29,551 nucleotides of DNA, taken from the NCBI GenBank assembly GCA_002492075.1, contig DKXD01000185.1, forward strand, positions 5,023-34,573, in the 5' to 3' direction. Under the pieces are notes generated by a model. It saw nothing but the letters and a program-made list of their open reading frames with translations, did no database searches and was not told where the DNA came from. The position numbers and the translations under genes are program-made. Numbering within the stretch: position 1 is the first letter of the stretch; each line of letters starts with the position of its first letter. Shown here piece after piece: positions 8,140-15,705 of the stretch. The DNA comes from Ruminococcaceae bacterium UBA7135 (GTDB lineage Bacteria; Bacillota; Clostridia; Oscillospirales; Ruminococcaceae).

Positions 8140-9204
8140 TTACGCGTGAATAGTCCTGTTCGTTTCGCGGTAAACGGTGGTAAGCACCTCGGCTACCGCG
8201 TCATACAATTCATATGGTATCTCGCGCCCTAAGTCCACCTGCGAGTACAAAGCCCTCGCCAGCGGAGGATTTTCCATACAGTAGACGTTGTTTGCCTGAG
8301 CAATCTGAACGATCTTTAACGCCAGATAATCCTTGCCTTTCGCAATAACCTGCGGAGCGCGGTTCTTATCCTGATCGTACCGCAAAGCAACAGCGTAGTG
8401 CGTCGGGTTACGAATAACAACGTCCGCCGTCGGCACCTCCTGCATCATACGGTTTCGCGCCATTTCCTGCTGACGCTGCTTTATCTTGCTCTTTATCTGC
8501 GGGTCGCCTTCCATTTGCTTGAATTCGTCCTTCACCTCTTGCTTGGACATCTTCATCTTCTTTTCAAACTGCCACCACTGGAACAGGAAGTCCGCCGCCG
8601 CCACAAACACCAGCACTATGCATATCGTCATAACAAGGTCGAATATCGAAAGCGCCGCGTAAGCGACCCCCTGCATAATACCGCAGTCCACCAACGACAA
8701 TATCGTCGGCATACGGCTTTTTATCTCGTTATACACCAGAACGCCGATGGCTATGACCTCGATAAGTCCTTTAACGATGCCCGCTATCGACTGCAGCGAG
8801 AACATCTTCTTTATTCCCTCAAGGGGATTGAGCCGCGAAAATTTCGGCTTCATAGCTTTCATTGTGAACAGACCCTTTGTCTGCGCTATAGTGGGAAGTA
8901 CTCCCAACAGCATAGCCGCCAAACAAACGGGACCGGTAACAAGCAGCACCACCGTTACCATATCAACTATCAGTTTCATAAAGCTGTCCGCTGTAAGCTC
9001 ATAGGTGCCGCTCTGTTCGTAAATGCGTGCGGAAAATGACAGCAGGTTCTTCATCAGAAACCCCGCCAGCAGCCTGACTATCGCGAATATTCCCAGAACA
9101 GACGCCGCCGTGACTATCTCCTTGGATTGGAGAACATTGCCCTCTTTTCGCTCGTCGCGGCGTTTTTTGGGAGTGGCTTTCTCGGTTTTATCCTCGCCCG
9201 CCAT
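8140..9204 (-). CDS. flhB: Flagellar export switch protein FlhB
   Basis: FlhB is an inner-membrane export gate subunit. Its cytoplasmic domain cleaves itself to switch export from rod/hook to filament substrates when FliK reports hook length. The protein has 354 residues, with four membrane segments in the first ~210. The autocleavage motif NPTH is present (Asn266 in my numbering, context VVIRNPTHYAVAL). The N-terminus begins AGEDKTEKATPKKRRDERKEG, typical of the family. I chose the ATG at 9204, which has GGGGGGAG five bases upstream, over an ATG five codons earlier that overlaps this site. It lies between fliR and flhA, as in Bacillus. Confidence 0.96.
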   Translation of the reverse strand: MAGEDKTEKATPKKRRDERKEGNVLQSKEIVTAASVLGIFAIVRLLAGFLMKNLLSFSARIYEQSGTYELTADSFMKLIVDMVTVVLLVTGPVCLAAMLLGVLPTIAQTKGLFTMKAMKPKFSRLNPLEGIKKMFSLQSIAGIVKGLIEVIAIGVLVYNEIKSRMPTILSLVDCGIMQGVAYAALSIFDLVMTICIVLVFVAAADFLFQWWQFEKKMKMSKQEVKDEFKQMEGDPQIKSKIKQRQQEMARNRMMQEVPTADVVIRNPTHYAVALRYDQDKNRAPQVIAKGKDYLALKIVQIAQANNVYCMENPPLARALYSQVDLGREIPYELYDAVAEVLTTVYRETNRTIHA

Positions 9205-9258
9205 TTGTTCTCCCCCCATTTACTTATGTGATACAAGGTCTGCGGCTGTTCGCCGAGC

Positions 9259-10038
9259 CTATGTTAGAAACTGCCCCATAATACCGTTCAGGTTTTCAAA
9301 AAGAATACCCATGATGTTATCCATAAACTCCGACACCACCCCGGCGCTTGCCGCAAGCACGGTAAATCCCACCAGCATTTTCAGCTGAATATTCAGCACA
9401 AAAACGTGTATCGTCGGCACCGCTTTCATAAGAACGCCAATGCAGAACTCCGTGATAAGCGACGCGGCGACAACGGGCATTGCAAGCTTCAAACCCAGCG
9501 TCAGCACCGTTTCAAAATAATATACGATAACCGAAAAGACGTTTGCGTTAAGACCCGTCCAGCCAAGCGGTATACTGTCATACGATATCGCGAAAAGTTG
9601 AATGTAGCTTTTATGCCCTCCCACCGCGAAAAAGTACAGCATAAACCACAAGCTGTAATATTGCGTGGAAAGTCCCGCGTTACCGAAAGTAGGGTCATAG
9701 CTCTTTGCCATTGAAAGTCCCAGCTGCATATCTATGACTTCGCCCGCCATTGTGAACACCTGAAGCATAAGATTTACAAAAAAGCCCAGAACAGCGCCCA
9801 CCAACAGTTCCTTAGCCATATCGAAAACAAACGGGAACAACCCTTCCGGCATAGTATAGCTAAAATCGCCCGCCGAGGTCATAACCAGCGCCAGCACCAG
9901 CGTCGCGCCCGCTTTAATTGAGTTTGGAACGCCGCGCCGCGCCAATATGGGGTTGAATGTGAATATTCCGGCCGTGCGCGCCAGCACCATTGCGTAAACG
10001 ACCACGTCCGCTATTATTTCATTCCATACCTCATTCAC
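9259..10038 (-). CDS. fliR: Flagellar export gate protein FliR
   Basis: FliR is an integral membrane subunit of the FliP-FliQ-FliR core of the export gate. The protein has 259 residues, the usual size. It has about six hydrophobic segments and the family features GxxxNLMLQVFTMAGEVIDMQLGLSMA in the middle and a membrane-spanning C-terminal helix. The start is GTG at 10038, with AAGGGG about eight bases upstream. It lies 54 bases after fliQ and 54 before flhB. The order fliP-fliQ-fliR-flhB-flhA is the universal one. Confidence 0.95.
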   Translation of the reverse strand: MNEVWNEIIADVVVYAMVLARTAGIFTFNPILARRGVPNSIKAGATLVLALVMTSAGDFSYTMPEGLFPFVFDMAKELLVGAVLGFFVNLMLQVFTMAGEVIDMQLGLSMAKSYDPTFGNAGLSTQYYSLWFMLYFFAVGGHKSYIQLFAISYDSIPLGWTGLNANVFSVIVYYFETVLTLGLKLAMPVVAASLITEFCIGVLMKAVPTIHVFVLNIQLKMLVGFTVLAASAGVVSEFMDNIMGILFENLNGIMGQFLT

Positions 10039-10092
10039 AATAAAAACCCCTTTTAGCTGTTAGAGAACAACAGGCTGCTGTAAACTATCAAA

Positions 10093-10365
10093 CTAACTTA
10101 TTGGCGTTGCCGACATTGTTTCAAAGATGAAGTTTACGAAATCTATTATTTCGTTTGTCATCCAAGGCGCGAGAAAGAAAAGGGTAAGTCCCACCGCGAC
10201 CGCTTTCGGCGCAAACGAAATCGTCTGCTCGTGAATTTGCGTGGCGGCCTGCAGGATAGCTATAACAAGACCAACGATCATCGCCACGAGAAGCACCGGC
10301 AAAGCCAGTTTGAACGTCAGCATTATTACCTCGCGCATAATGCTCATCACAATGTCTTGCGTCAC
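10093..10365 (-). CDS. fliQ: Flagellar export gate protein FliQ
   Basis: A 90-residue protein with two membrane hairpin helices (about residues 14-36 and 50-78), the standard FliQ size and shape. The pattern ILQAATQIHEQTISFAPK, around residues 38-55, is diagnostic of the family. Several copies of FliQ wind around the FliP-FliR core of the export channel. The start is GTG at 10365 with an excellent AAGGAGGG site seven bases upstream. It follows fliP after a 116-base gap, unusually long within this group. That gap contains an isolated TATAAT without a convincing -35 box. Confidence 0.95.
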   Translation of the reverse strand: MTQDIVMSIMREVIMLTFKLALPVLLVAMIVGLVIAILQAATQIHEQTISFAPKAVAVGLTLFFLAPWMTNEIIDFVNFIFETMSATPIS

Positions 10366-10481
10366 TTAAAATCCCTCCTTATAGCAATTCACGCAACTAA
10401 AGCAACATTAGTGCTTTTAAGCCCCATCTCGCATTATAACGTTTACTTGAACCGCAGCGTTATTTTCGTGCATTGCTGCAG

Positions 10482-11441
10482 CTACAAATTGTAACTGGTA
10501 ACAAGCGAACCTATCATCAAATTCCAACCGTCCGCCAACACGAACACCAATATCTTGAACGGCATCGAGATCATCGCGGGCGGCAGCATCATCATACCCA
10601 TAGACATCAGCGTTGAACCCACTACAATGTCTATTATCAAGAACGGCAGAAAGATCATAAATCCCATTTGGAACGCGCGTTTAAGCTCGCTTATCATAAA
10701 GCTGGGAACGACCACCGTAAACGGCAGATCGTTTTCCTTAAACTCATCCGTCATACCGCCCTCAGGTATCGGAGTTTTGGAAAGCTCCACGAAAAACTCG
10801 AGATCGTCGTTGCTTGTCTGCTTCAGCATAAACTTTCGCAGCGGCACGGAAGCGCGCTCAAACGCCTCCTTGGTGTCGATCTGCTCGTTCACATACGGCT
10901 CGTAAGCTATCTCGTTTATCTCCTTAAACACGGGCGCCATAATGAATATCGTAAGAAACAGCGCCAATCCCGTCAGCACCATATTCGGCGGCGTGTTCTG
11001 TGTCTGCATTGCGGAACGCAAAAATCCCAGCACGATAACGATCCTTGCAAAGCACGTCATCATTATAAGCAATGACGGCAACAGCGCGATAAGCGTCATC
11101 AATATGATGATCTCAAGCGGTCTGGAAGCGTCTACGCCTATTACCTGCTCAAGCACTGAGGCTCCGGGATTGCTGCCGACGTTCTGTCCGGGAGTGTCCA
11201 AATACCCCGAGCTGTTTGCGTTCTGCGAACCGCCCGTTGTTGAGCCGCTTGTCGTTTCTGTGCTGCCCGAATTTGCCGCCTCGGCGGTCTCGGAGACCGT
11301 TTCGGTAGTGGTCGTATCAACCGTGGACGCGGCATAACTCCGCAGACCCACGAACATAAACGCCAAAAACACTGTCAGAAAAAGCGAAACGCAAAACTTC
11401 AGCACGAGCTTCTTGTCCGCTTTTATCAAACGTTTAATCAA
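10482..11441 (-). CDS. fliP: Flagellar export gate protein FliP with Ser/Thr-rich linker
   Basis: FliP forms the pentameric core of the flagellar export channel. The protein is 319 residues against the usual 220-250. It opens with a basic segment and a signal-peptide-like helix (about residues 13-36, ending YAAST). A stretch of about 60 residues rich in Ser, Thr, Gly, Asn and Glu follows. The conserved domain begins near residue 105 (RPLEIIILMTLIALLPSLL) and has the usual TCFARIVIVLGFLR and later membrane helices ending ADGWNLMIGSLV. The linker would lie outside the membrane. The start is TTG at 11441, with GGGGGGT six bases upstream. It follows fliO after 16 bases. Confidence 0.95.
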   Translation of the reverse strand: MIKRLIKADKKLVLKFCVSLFLTVFLAFMFVGLRSYAASTVDTTTTETVSETAEAANSGSTETTSGSTTGGSQNANSSGYLDTPGQNVGSNPGASVLEQVIGVDASRPLEIIILMTLIALLPSLLIMMTCFARIVIVLGFLRSAMQTQNTPPNMVLTGLALFLTIFIMAPVFKEINEIAYEPYVNEQIDTKEAFERASVPLRKFMLKQTSNDDLEFFVELSKTPIPEGGMTDEFKENDLPFTVVVPSFMISELKRAFQMGFMIFLPFLIIDIVVGSTLMSMGMMMLPPAMISMPFKILVFVLADGWNLMIGSLVTSYNL

Positions 11442-11457
11442 GTTCGTACCCCCCGTT

Positions 11458-11799
11458 TTACTTCTTCTTTTTCATATTCCCGAGAATTATCTTGAAGCTC
11501 TCTTTAAAAGAAGGATTTTCGCCGTTCGATTCGGGAACGTCGATAAGCTCATCCTCGGTCTGTTCAAGATCGCATATCTTTTCGGTGTGATTTGACGTCA
11601 CGCCCAAAACCATGCACTTCCCGCAAACGCTCACCAAAAGCAGCATTTTATCCGGTCCGAGGTTTATCCGCTCCAGTATTTTCATATTCTTGCTGTCTGA
11701 AACGGCTACGTGCTTGTTCCATTTTTTCATCAGCCAAAACAGCACAAACACCAGCGCCAATACTCCGACAAGCGCCATTATCATCTGAAAATACTGCAA
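11458..11799 (-). CDS. fliO: Flagellar export assembly protein FliO (FliZ in Bacillus)
   Basis: A 113-residue bitopic protein. One membrane helix lies near the N-terminus (about residues 6-27, MIMALVGVLALVFVLFWLMKKW). A small cytoplasmic domain follows, with the FliO pattern ILERINLGPDKMLLLVSVCGKCMVLGV. FliO helps FliP oligomerise during gate assembly. Size and position directly before fliP support the call. I set the start at a TTG at 11799, because GGAGGT sits exactly six bases before it. An upstream in-frame ATG at 11832 has no ribosome site, and the next internal ATG is too far from the SD. A terminator-like element lies between this gene and cheY. Confidence 0.85.
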   Translation of the reverse strand: MQYFQMIMALVGVLALVFVLFWLMKKWNKHVAVSDSKNMKILERINLGPDKMLLLVSVCGKCMVLGVTSNHTEKICDLEQTEDELIDVPESNGENPSFKESFKIILGNMKKKK

Positions 11800-11880
11800 G
11801 GTCTTACCTCCTACTTTGGGATGCCGCCGCACAAACGTCAGTCAAGCTGCACTTATGCGCCTTGGATAATTAAGACAACT

Positions 11881-11921
11881 CCCGCCGTCAAAACGCCAAA
11901 AGGCGGGAAGACTTCCCCGCC
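11881..11921 (-). terminator. Terminator with alternative pairing between cheY and fliO
   Basis: In the transcript, GGCGGG (11921-11916) pairs with CCCGCC (11907-11902) and is followed by TTTT (11901-11898), GGCG and another TTTT. This looks like an intrinsic terminator about 20 bases after the cheY stop. A second GGCGGG (11886-11881) lies downstream and can pair with the same CCCGCC. The two structures are mutually exclusive. It sits in the middle of the gene cluster, so it could be a partial terminator that lowers expression of the export gate genes relative to cheY. Confidence 0.65.
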
Positions 11922-11939
11922 TGTGTTATATGCGTCAGA

Positions 11940-12302
11940 TCAGCCGAGAACCTTTTTAACAGTCTGGAGAATTCTGTCAGCCTTGAACGGCTTTACAATG
12001 AAGTCCAGTGCGCCGAGCTTGATCGCCTCAACGACCATCGCTTCCTGTCCCATTGCGGAACACATAACGACTTTCGCCATGGGATCGCCCTCTTTGATTT
12101 TCTTCAGCGCGTCGATACCTGTCATATTGGGCATGGTTATGTCCATAATGACGAGATCGGGCTTTTCTGCCGCGTACACCTCGCAGGCGATAGCGCCGTC
12201 CGCCGCTTCAAGGATACTTGTGTAACCGTTCTTAGTGAGAGTGTCCTTGATAAGCATTCTCATGAAAGCCGCGTCATCAACCAATAAAATCTTCTTGTCC
12301 AT
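11940..12302 (-). CDS. cheY: Chemotaxis response regulator CheY
   Basis: A stand-alone 120-residue receiver domain. The acidic pair Asp9-Asp10, the phosphoacceptor Asp54 (LVIMDITMP), Ser82 and Lys104 (FIVKPF) are all present, so it should be phosphorylated normally. The Met-Pro-Asn-Met-Thr-Gly loop after Asp54 is typical of Bacillus and clostridial CheY. CheY-P binds FliM and FliY at the switch to control rotation. The ATG at 12302 has AAGGAGAG six bases upstream. Its place between fliY and fliO is the same as in B. subtilis. The kinase CheA is not in the window. Confidence 0.95.
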   Translation of the reverse strand: MDKKILLVDDAAFMRMLIKDTLTKNGYTSILEAADGAIACEVYAAEKPDLVIMDITMPNMTGIDALKKIKEGDPMAKVVMCSAMGQEAMVVEAIKLGALDFIVKPFKADRILQTVKKVLG

Positions 12303-12352
12303 TATCTTCTCTCCTTGATGAATTTATAAAGTTTTCGGTTCCTAAGCCTTTA

Positions 12353-13537
12353 TTACTGCTTGTCGAGACTCTCTATGAATTTCGACTTAACGATCTCCGT
12401 TATTCTCACCGCGAAGTTATCATCAATAACCACAACGTCGCCGCGAGCGATAAGGTTGCCGTTTACCACGATATCAACAGGAGCACCCGCTTGACGTTCA
12501 AGTTCGATTATCGTTCCCTGCTGGAACTCAAGAATATCTTTGACCTTGCGCTTTGCCGTGCCTATCTCAACGCTTATCTCCAGCGGTACGCCCATCAAAA
12601 GCTTCAAGTTATCCTTTTGATCTGTCGGGATACCGAAGTCTATTGCGTCGAACTGATGAAGCTGCGCGTTTTGAATGTTAACGGGAGGTGGCGGCGGATA
12701 AGCTCCGTAAGCCGCATATTGGTTCGGATAACCGTAGGCTCCCTGAGGAGGCATTTGGTACATTGGCTGCTGCATGGGCATTTCTCCGCCCATTGGCATT
12801 TGCGGAACCGCCTGCATTGGCGGAGCCTGCTGAGCTGCCGGAGCTGGCGCAGGCGCGGCTGGAGCCGCTGCCGCAGGAGCAGATGGCGCCGCAGCGGGGG
12901 CTGCCGGCTGCTCTTCCTCTTCGGGTGCGGAGAATTTCTCGATCATCTTGCCCGAAAGCGTTTTCGCAAGCGGCAAAGACATTACCGACATAAACTCACT
13001 TTCCATAACGCCGTCTACCGTAAGATTGAATGTTACGGCAACGACCGTTTCGGAAGCGTCCATTTCACACAGATCGCCGAAGCTTGCACTTTCGATTATG
13101 TACGGCATGGGAACGGAGATATCGACCGTCATTCCCAGCAGATCGGACAGCGCCGTAGCGGACGCGCCCATCATCTGGTTCATGACCTCGCTCACCGCGC
13201 TGATATTCAGCTCGTCAAACTGAAAGTCAGGGTCGATAACCAGCGGATTTCCAAGCAGCTGGTTCAAGATAAGCTGAACGTCGTTCTGCTTGAGGACCAT
13301 CATATTCAGTCCCGTGATTCCCTCAACGTATACGATCTTAACGCATATTGCAGGCTCAAGGTTGTCGTAGTTCAAATCGCCTACTTTTACTACATTGACT
13401 TTAGGGGTCGTTATCCAGACCTTAGCGTTCAACAGCTCCGAAACCGCCGTTGCCGCCGAGCCCATACTGATGTTCAGTATCTCGCCGACCGCGTCAATTT
13501 CGTAGGAATTGAACTCAATGTTCTCATCGTTCGCCAT
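12353..13537 (-). CDS. fliY: Flagellar switch protein FliY (CheC-like domain plus FliN domain)
   Basis: FliY is part of the C-ring and also dephosphorylates CheY-P. The 394 residues fall into three parts. A CheC-like domain (1-200) has both phosphatase centres intact: Asp15-Glu19-Asn22-Pro45 and Ser113-Glu117-Asn120-Pro143. A low-complexity linker rich in Ala, Pro, Gln and Met spans about 204-288. A FliN/SpoA domain covers 300-394 (GVPLEISVEIGTAKRKVKDIL). The CheY-P-binding peptide seen at the start of Bacillus FliY (LSQ-EID-LL type) is not obvious: the protein enters the CheC fold within 15 residues. The ATG at 13537 has GAGGT ten bases upstream. It follows fliM after 13 bases. Confidence 0.93.
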   Translation of the reverse strand: MANDENIEFNSYEIDAVGEILNISMGSAATAVSELLNAKVWITTPKVNVVKVGDLNYDNLEPAICVKIVYVEGITGLNMMVLKQNDVQLILNQLLGNPLVIDPDFQFDELNISAVSEVMNQMMGASATALSDLLGMTVDISVPMPYIIESASFGDLCEMDASETVVAVTFNLTVDGVMESEFMSVMSLPLAKTLSGKMIEKFSAPEEEEQPAAPAAAPSAPAAAAPAAPAPAPAAQQAPPMQAVPQMPMGGEMPMQQPMYQMPPQGAYGYPNQYAAYGAYPPPPPVNIQNAQLHQFDAIDFGIPTDQKDNLKLLMGVPLEISVEIGTAKRKVKDILEFQQGTIIELERQAGAPVDIVVNGNLIARGDVVVIDDNFAVRITEIVKSKFIESLDKQ

Positions 13538-13550
13538 CTGACTTTTTACC

Positions 13551-14540
13551 TCAATTCTCTATAAAATTTTCTATCATTATAGCTTTTTTGTTATTATATG
13601 TACCCAGCTTTCCGTCGCACCACGGGCGCTCGCCGACCTTCACTATGATGTTTTCGCTTATCTTCTTGTCAAGCGGGATAACATCGTTCACCTGAAGCGT
13701 CAGCACCTCGTACATATCGAGGTTTATCTCTCCAAGCACCGCCTTCACCTCAAGATCGGTAGTGCTTATACCGCCCATAATGCTGTCACGGCGCTCCTGC
13801 TCGCGGGAAGCGTCGGTCTTTCTGCGCGTTCCGGTATATCTTGGAATAAACTTGCTCATGATCTCGTCGAGGTTTATCGCGGGAATACATACTGATACGA
13901 TAGACTTCTGACTGTTTATTTCAACCTCAAGAGCTACTATTATTACGGTGTCCTCGTGACCTATCGTCTGAACTACTCTGGAGTTCGTTTCTATCCCGAT
14001 CAGTCTCGGTTCGAGATCGATATGCATCAGCCACGGCTCTTTAAGCAGATCCGCAAACGACTTCATAATGTCTGTCATTATAGTGATCTCGATCTCGGTA
14101 AAATCACGGTTCGTATCGCTGTATTCGCCCTTGCCGCCAAGCAAACGGTCTATCATCGTGTATGTCATCGTATTCGACACCTGAACGATAACGTCGGTCT
14201 CGCTTATCTCGTCGTTTTTCACGCCGAGATCGACCATACCCATTATAACGTAATCGGGAAGCGCGTTGTTGAATTCGTTATAGCGCTGCTCCTCGATACT
14301 TACCAGCGCCACGCGGCTGTAAAGCCGCAGCTTGCCCGTAAGATACGAGGACAGCAGTCTTGCGTAATTCTCGAAAATACTTTCAAGAATCTTGATCTGC
14401 TCTTTTGTGAACTTTTTCGGAGCGCGGAAGTCATATTCCTTGACCGTCGCCTCTTCTTTCTGCGTAACCACAGGCTCGGCACCCATCGCCACGTTTTTAA
14501 GCATCTCGTCGATCTGCGCCTGTGTTAATACATCAGCCAC
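13551..14540 (-). CDS. fliM: Flagellar motor switch protein FliM
   Basis: FliM forms most of the C-ring, binds FliG and receives CheY-P. The protein has 329 residues, normal for the family. The N-terminal CheY-binding peptide is clear (VLTQAQIDEML, residues 4-14). The middle CheC-like domain holds the usual GGKGE segment (LLGGKGEYSDTNRDFTEIE). The C-terminal SpoA domain ends near GERPWCDGKLGTYNNKKAI. The start is GTG at 14540 with AGGTGG seven bases upstream. It follows motB after 24 bases, leaving no room for fliL, which lies here in many relatives. Confidence 0.96.
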   Translation of the reverse strand: MADVLTQAQIDEMLKNVAMGAEPVVTQKEEATVKEYDFRAPKKFTKEQIKILESIFENYARLLSSYLTGKLRLYSRVALVSIEEQRYNEFNNALPDYVIMGMVDLGVKNDEISETDVIVQVSNTMTYTMIDRLLGGKGEYSDTNRDFTEIEITIMTDIMKSFADLLKEPWLMHIDLEPRLIGIETNSRVVQTIGHEDTVIIVALEVEINSQKSIVSVCIPAINLDEIMSKFIPRYTGTRRKTDASREQERRDSIMGGISTTDLEVKAVLGEINLDMYEVLTLQVNDVIPLDKKISENIIVKVGERPWCDGKLGTYNNKKAIMIENFIEN

Positions 14541-14564
14541 TCTAATTCCACCTGCCTGTCGTTT

Positions 14565-15554
14565 TTACGAGCTTGTTTCGGCTGCCCCTCCGCTTGCCGT
14601 ACCACCGCCGCTTTCCTCGACGGGGATGAACTTGCTGCCGTCGATATCGGTCGGTCCGTATTTTCCTACATTCGTTACGTCGTTACCCTTAAACTTATCG
14701 GTTATAAAGCTGATTATCTTGTCTACCGATCCCGGTGGCAAATCGCCCGGATTAGTGGTCTGCTGATTATTCGGGTCGAACTCATCCGCGCCGATACCGA
14801 AATCGTGCTTCAAAATATCCTTGATAACATCGGGATCCGTCAAATCAAGCTCATCTTTGAGTATCATCATCTCAACGCGGCGGTTTTCCGCAGGAACGTC
14901 GCTTATAGGCTCGGTAGGACCGCAGCCCATAACCCTGTATTTATTAAATTCCAATGTTTCGTAGGAATCCAGATAATTGACGACGCTTACGGCTCTGTTC
15001 GCAGAAAGGCTCCAGTCGTTATACGACGAAGTGCCCACGGAAGTATGCCCGGAAACCGTATTTCTTCGAATACTCGACTTTATTGCCTTAATAGCGGGGA
15101 TTATCCCGTCAAGAACCTCACGCCCCTCGGGTTTGAGGTACGCGCTGTCGCCGTCAAAGAACACTGCGCTGTCGAAACGGATAGTGATATGCGCCGCGCC
15201 CTGCTCTACCGCAACGGAATCCGCAAGGTTGTTGCTGTCGATATAATCGGCAAGGTACTGATACAGCTCCTCAAAGCTCTGAGGCATACTGCCCTCGCCG
15301 CCCTCATGGGTGGGGTCATCCGTAACATTGCCGCCGTTCTCCTGAGCCGTGGGATCCTTTTCCGCAACTACGTTGTTGATATAACGCCCGCGTGATTTGA
15401 ATTCCTGAAAGACATATTGCAGCTTTGTTTCATCCAAATTGGAGCAAGCAAACAGCAATACGAAAAATGTAAGCAGCAGAGTAACCATGTCCGCGTATGT
15501 ATTCAGCCAGTCGCCAACATCGCCGCCGCCTTTTTTAGGTGGTAATTTTGCCAT
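14565..15554 (-). CDS. motB: Flagellar stator protein MotB with altered GHTD motif
   Basis: MotB anchors the stator to peptidoglycan and carries the ion path with MotA. The protein is 329 residues, longer than the usual 250-270. The single membrane helix (about 20-37) contains the essential acidic residue Asp22 (YADMVTLLLTFF). An OmpA-like domain spans about 122-235. Its LS-x2-RA motif (DWSLSANRA) is intact, but the usual GHTD reads GHTS (Ser172), replacing a residue that normally contacts peptidoglycan. A C-terminal tail of about 95 residues rich in Asp, Gly, Thr and Pro follows. The ATG at 15554 has AAAGGAG upstream. A strong promoter sits between motA and motB. Confidence 0.94.
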   Translation of the reverse strand: MAKLPPKKGGGDVGDWLNTYADMVTLLLTFFVLLFACSNLDETKLQYVFQEFKSRGRYINNVVAEKDPTAQENGGNVTDDPTHEGGEGSMPQSFEELYQYLADYIDSNNLADSVAVEQGAAHITIRFDSAVFFDGDSAYLKPEGREVLDGIIPAIKAIKSSIRRNTVSGHTSVGTSSYNDWSLSANRAVSVVNYLDSYETLEFNKYRVMGCGPTEPISDVPAENRRVEMMILKDELDLTDPDVIKDILKHDFGIGADEFDPNNQQTTNPGDLPPGSVDKIISFITDKFKGNDVTNVGKYGPTDIDGSKFIPVEESGGGTASGGAAETSS

Positions 15555-15600
15555 AAAAAACCGCTCCTTTCCAATAATGAAAACATACTACCATTTAATT

Positions 15601-15629
15601 ATTATAACACATTATTTCACAAATTGCAA
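15601..15629 (-). promoter_or_regulatory. Sigma-A-type promoter upstream of motB
   Basis: On the minus strand, TTGCAA (15629-15624) and a perfect TATAAT (15606-15601) are separated by 17 bases, in an AT-rich 151-base gap between motA and motB. This fits the housekeeping consensus well. Transcription would begin near 15594, about 40 bases before the motB start. It would allow motB, fliM, fliY and cheY to be expressed apart from the main promoter. Confidence 0.7.
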
Positions 15630-15705
15630 ATACTTTTTTTCCCATTTTTGGTTGAAAACGTATTCTCTGAAAATTTTGTACAAATTGCACAAAAATCCTT
15701 GGAGA

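Noticed and set aside
10366..10481. TATAAT in the fliP-fliQ gap as a promoter
   Set aside because: The -10 box is perfect, but no acceptable -35 box lies 16-18 bases upstream, so I do not list it as a promoter.
15630..15705. Terminator after motA
   Set aside because: TTTTGT and ACAAAA can pair around a nine-base loop followed by TTTT, but the stem is only A/T and G-poor, too weak to call.
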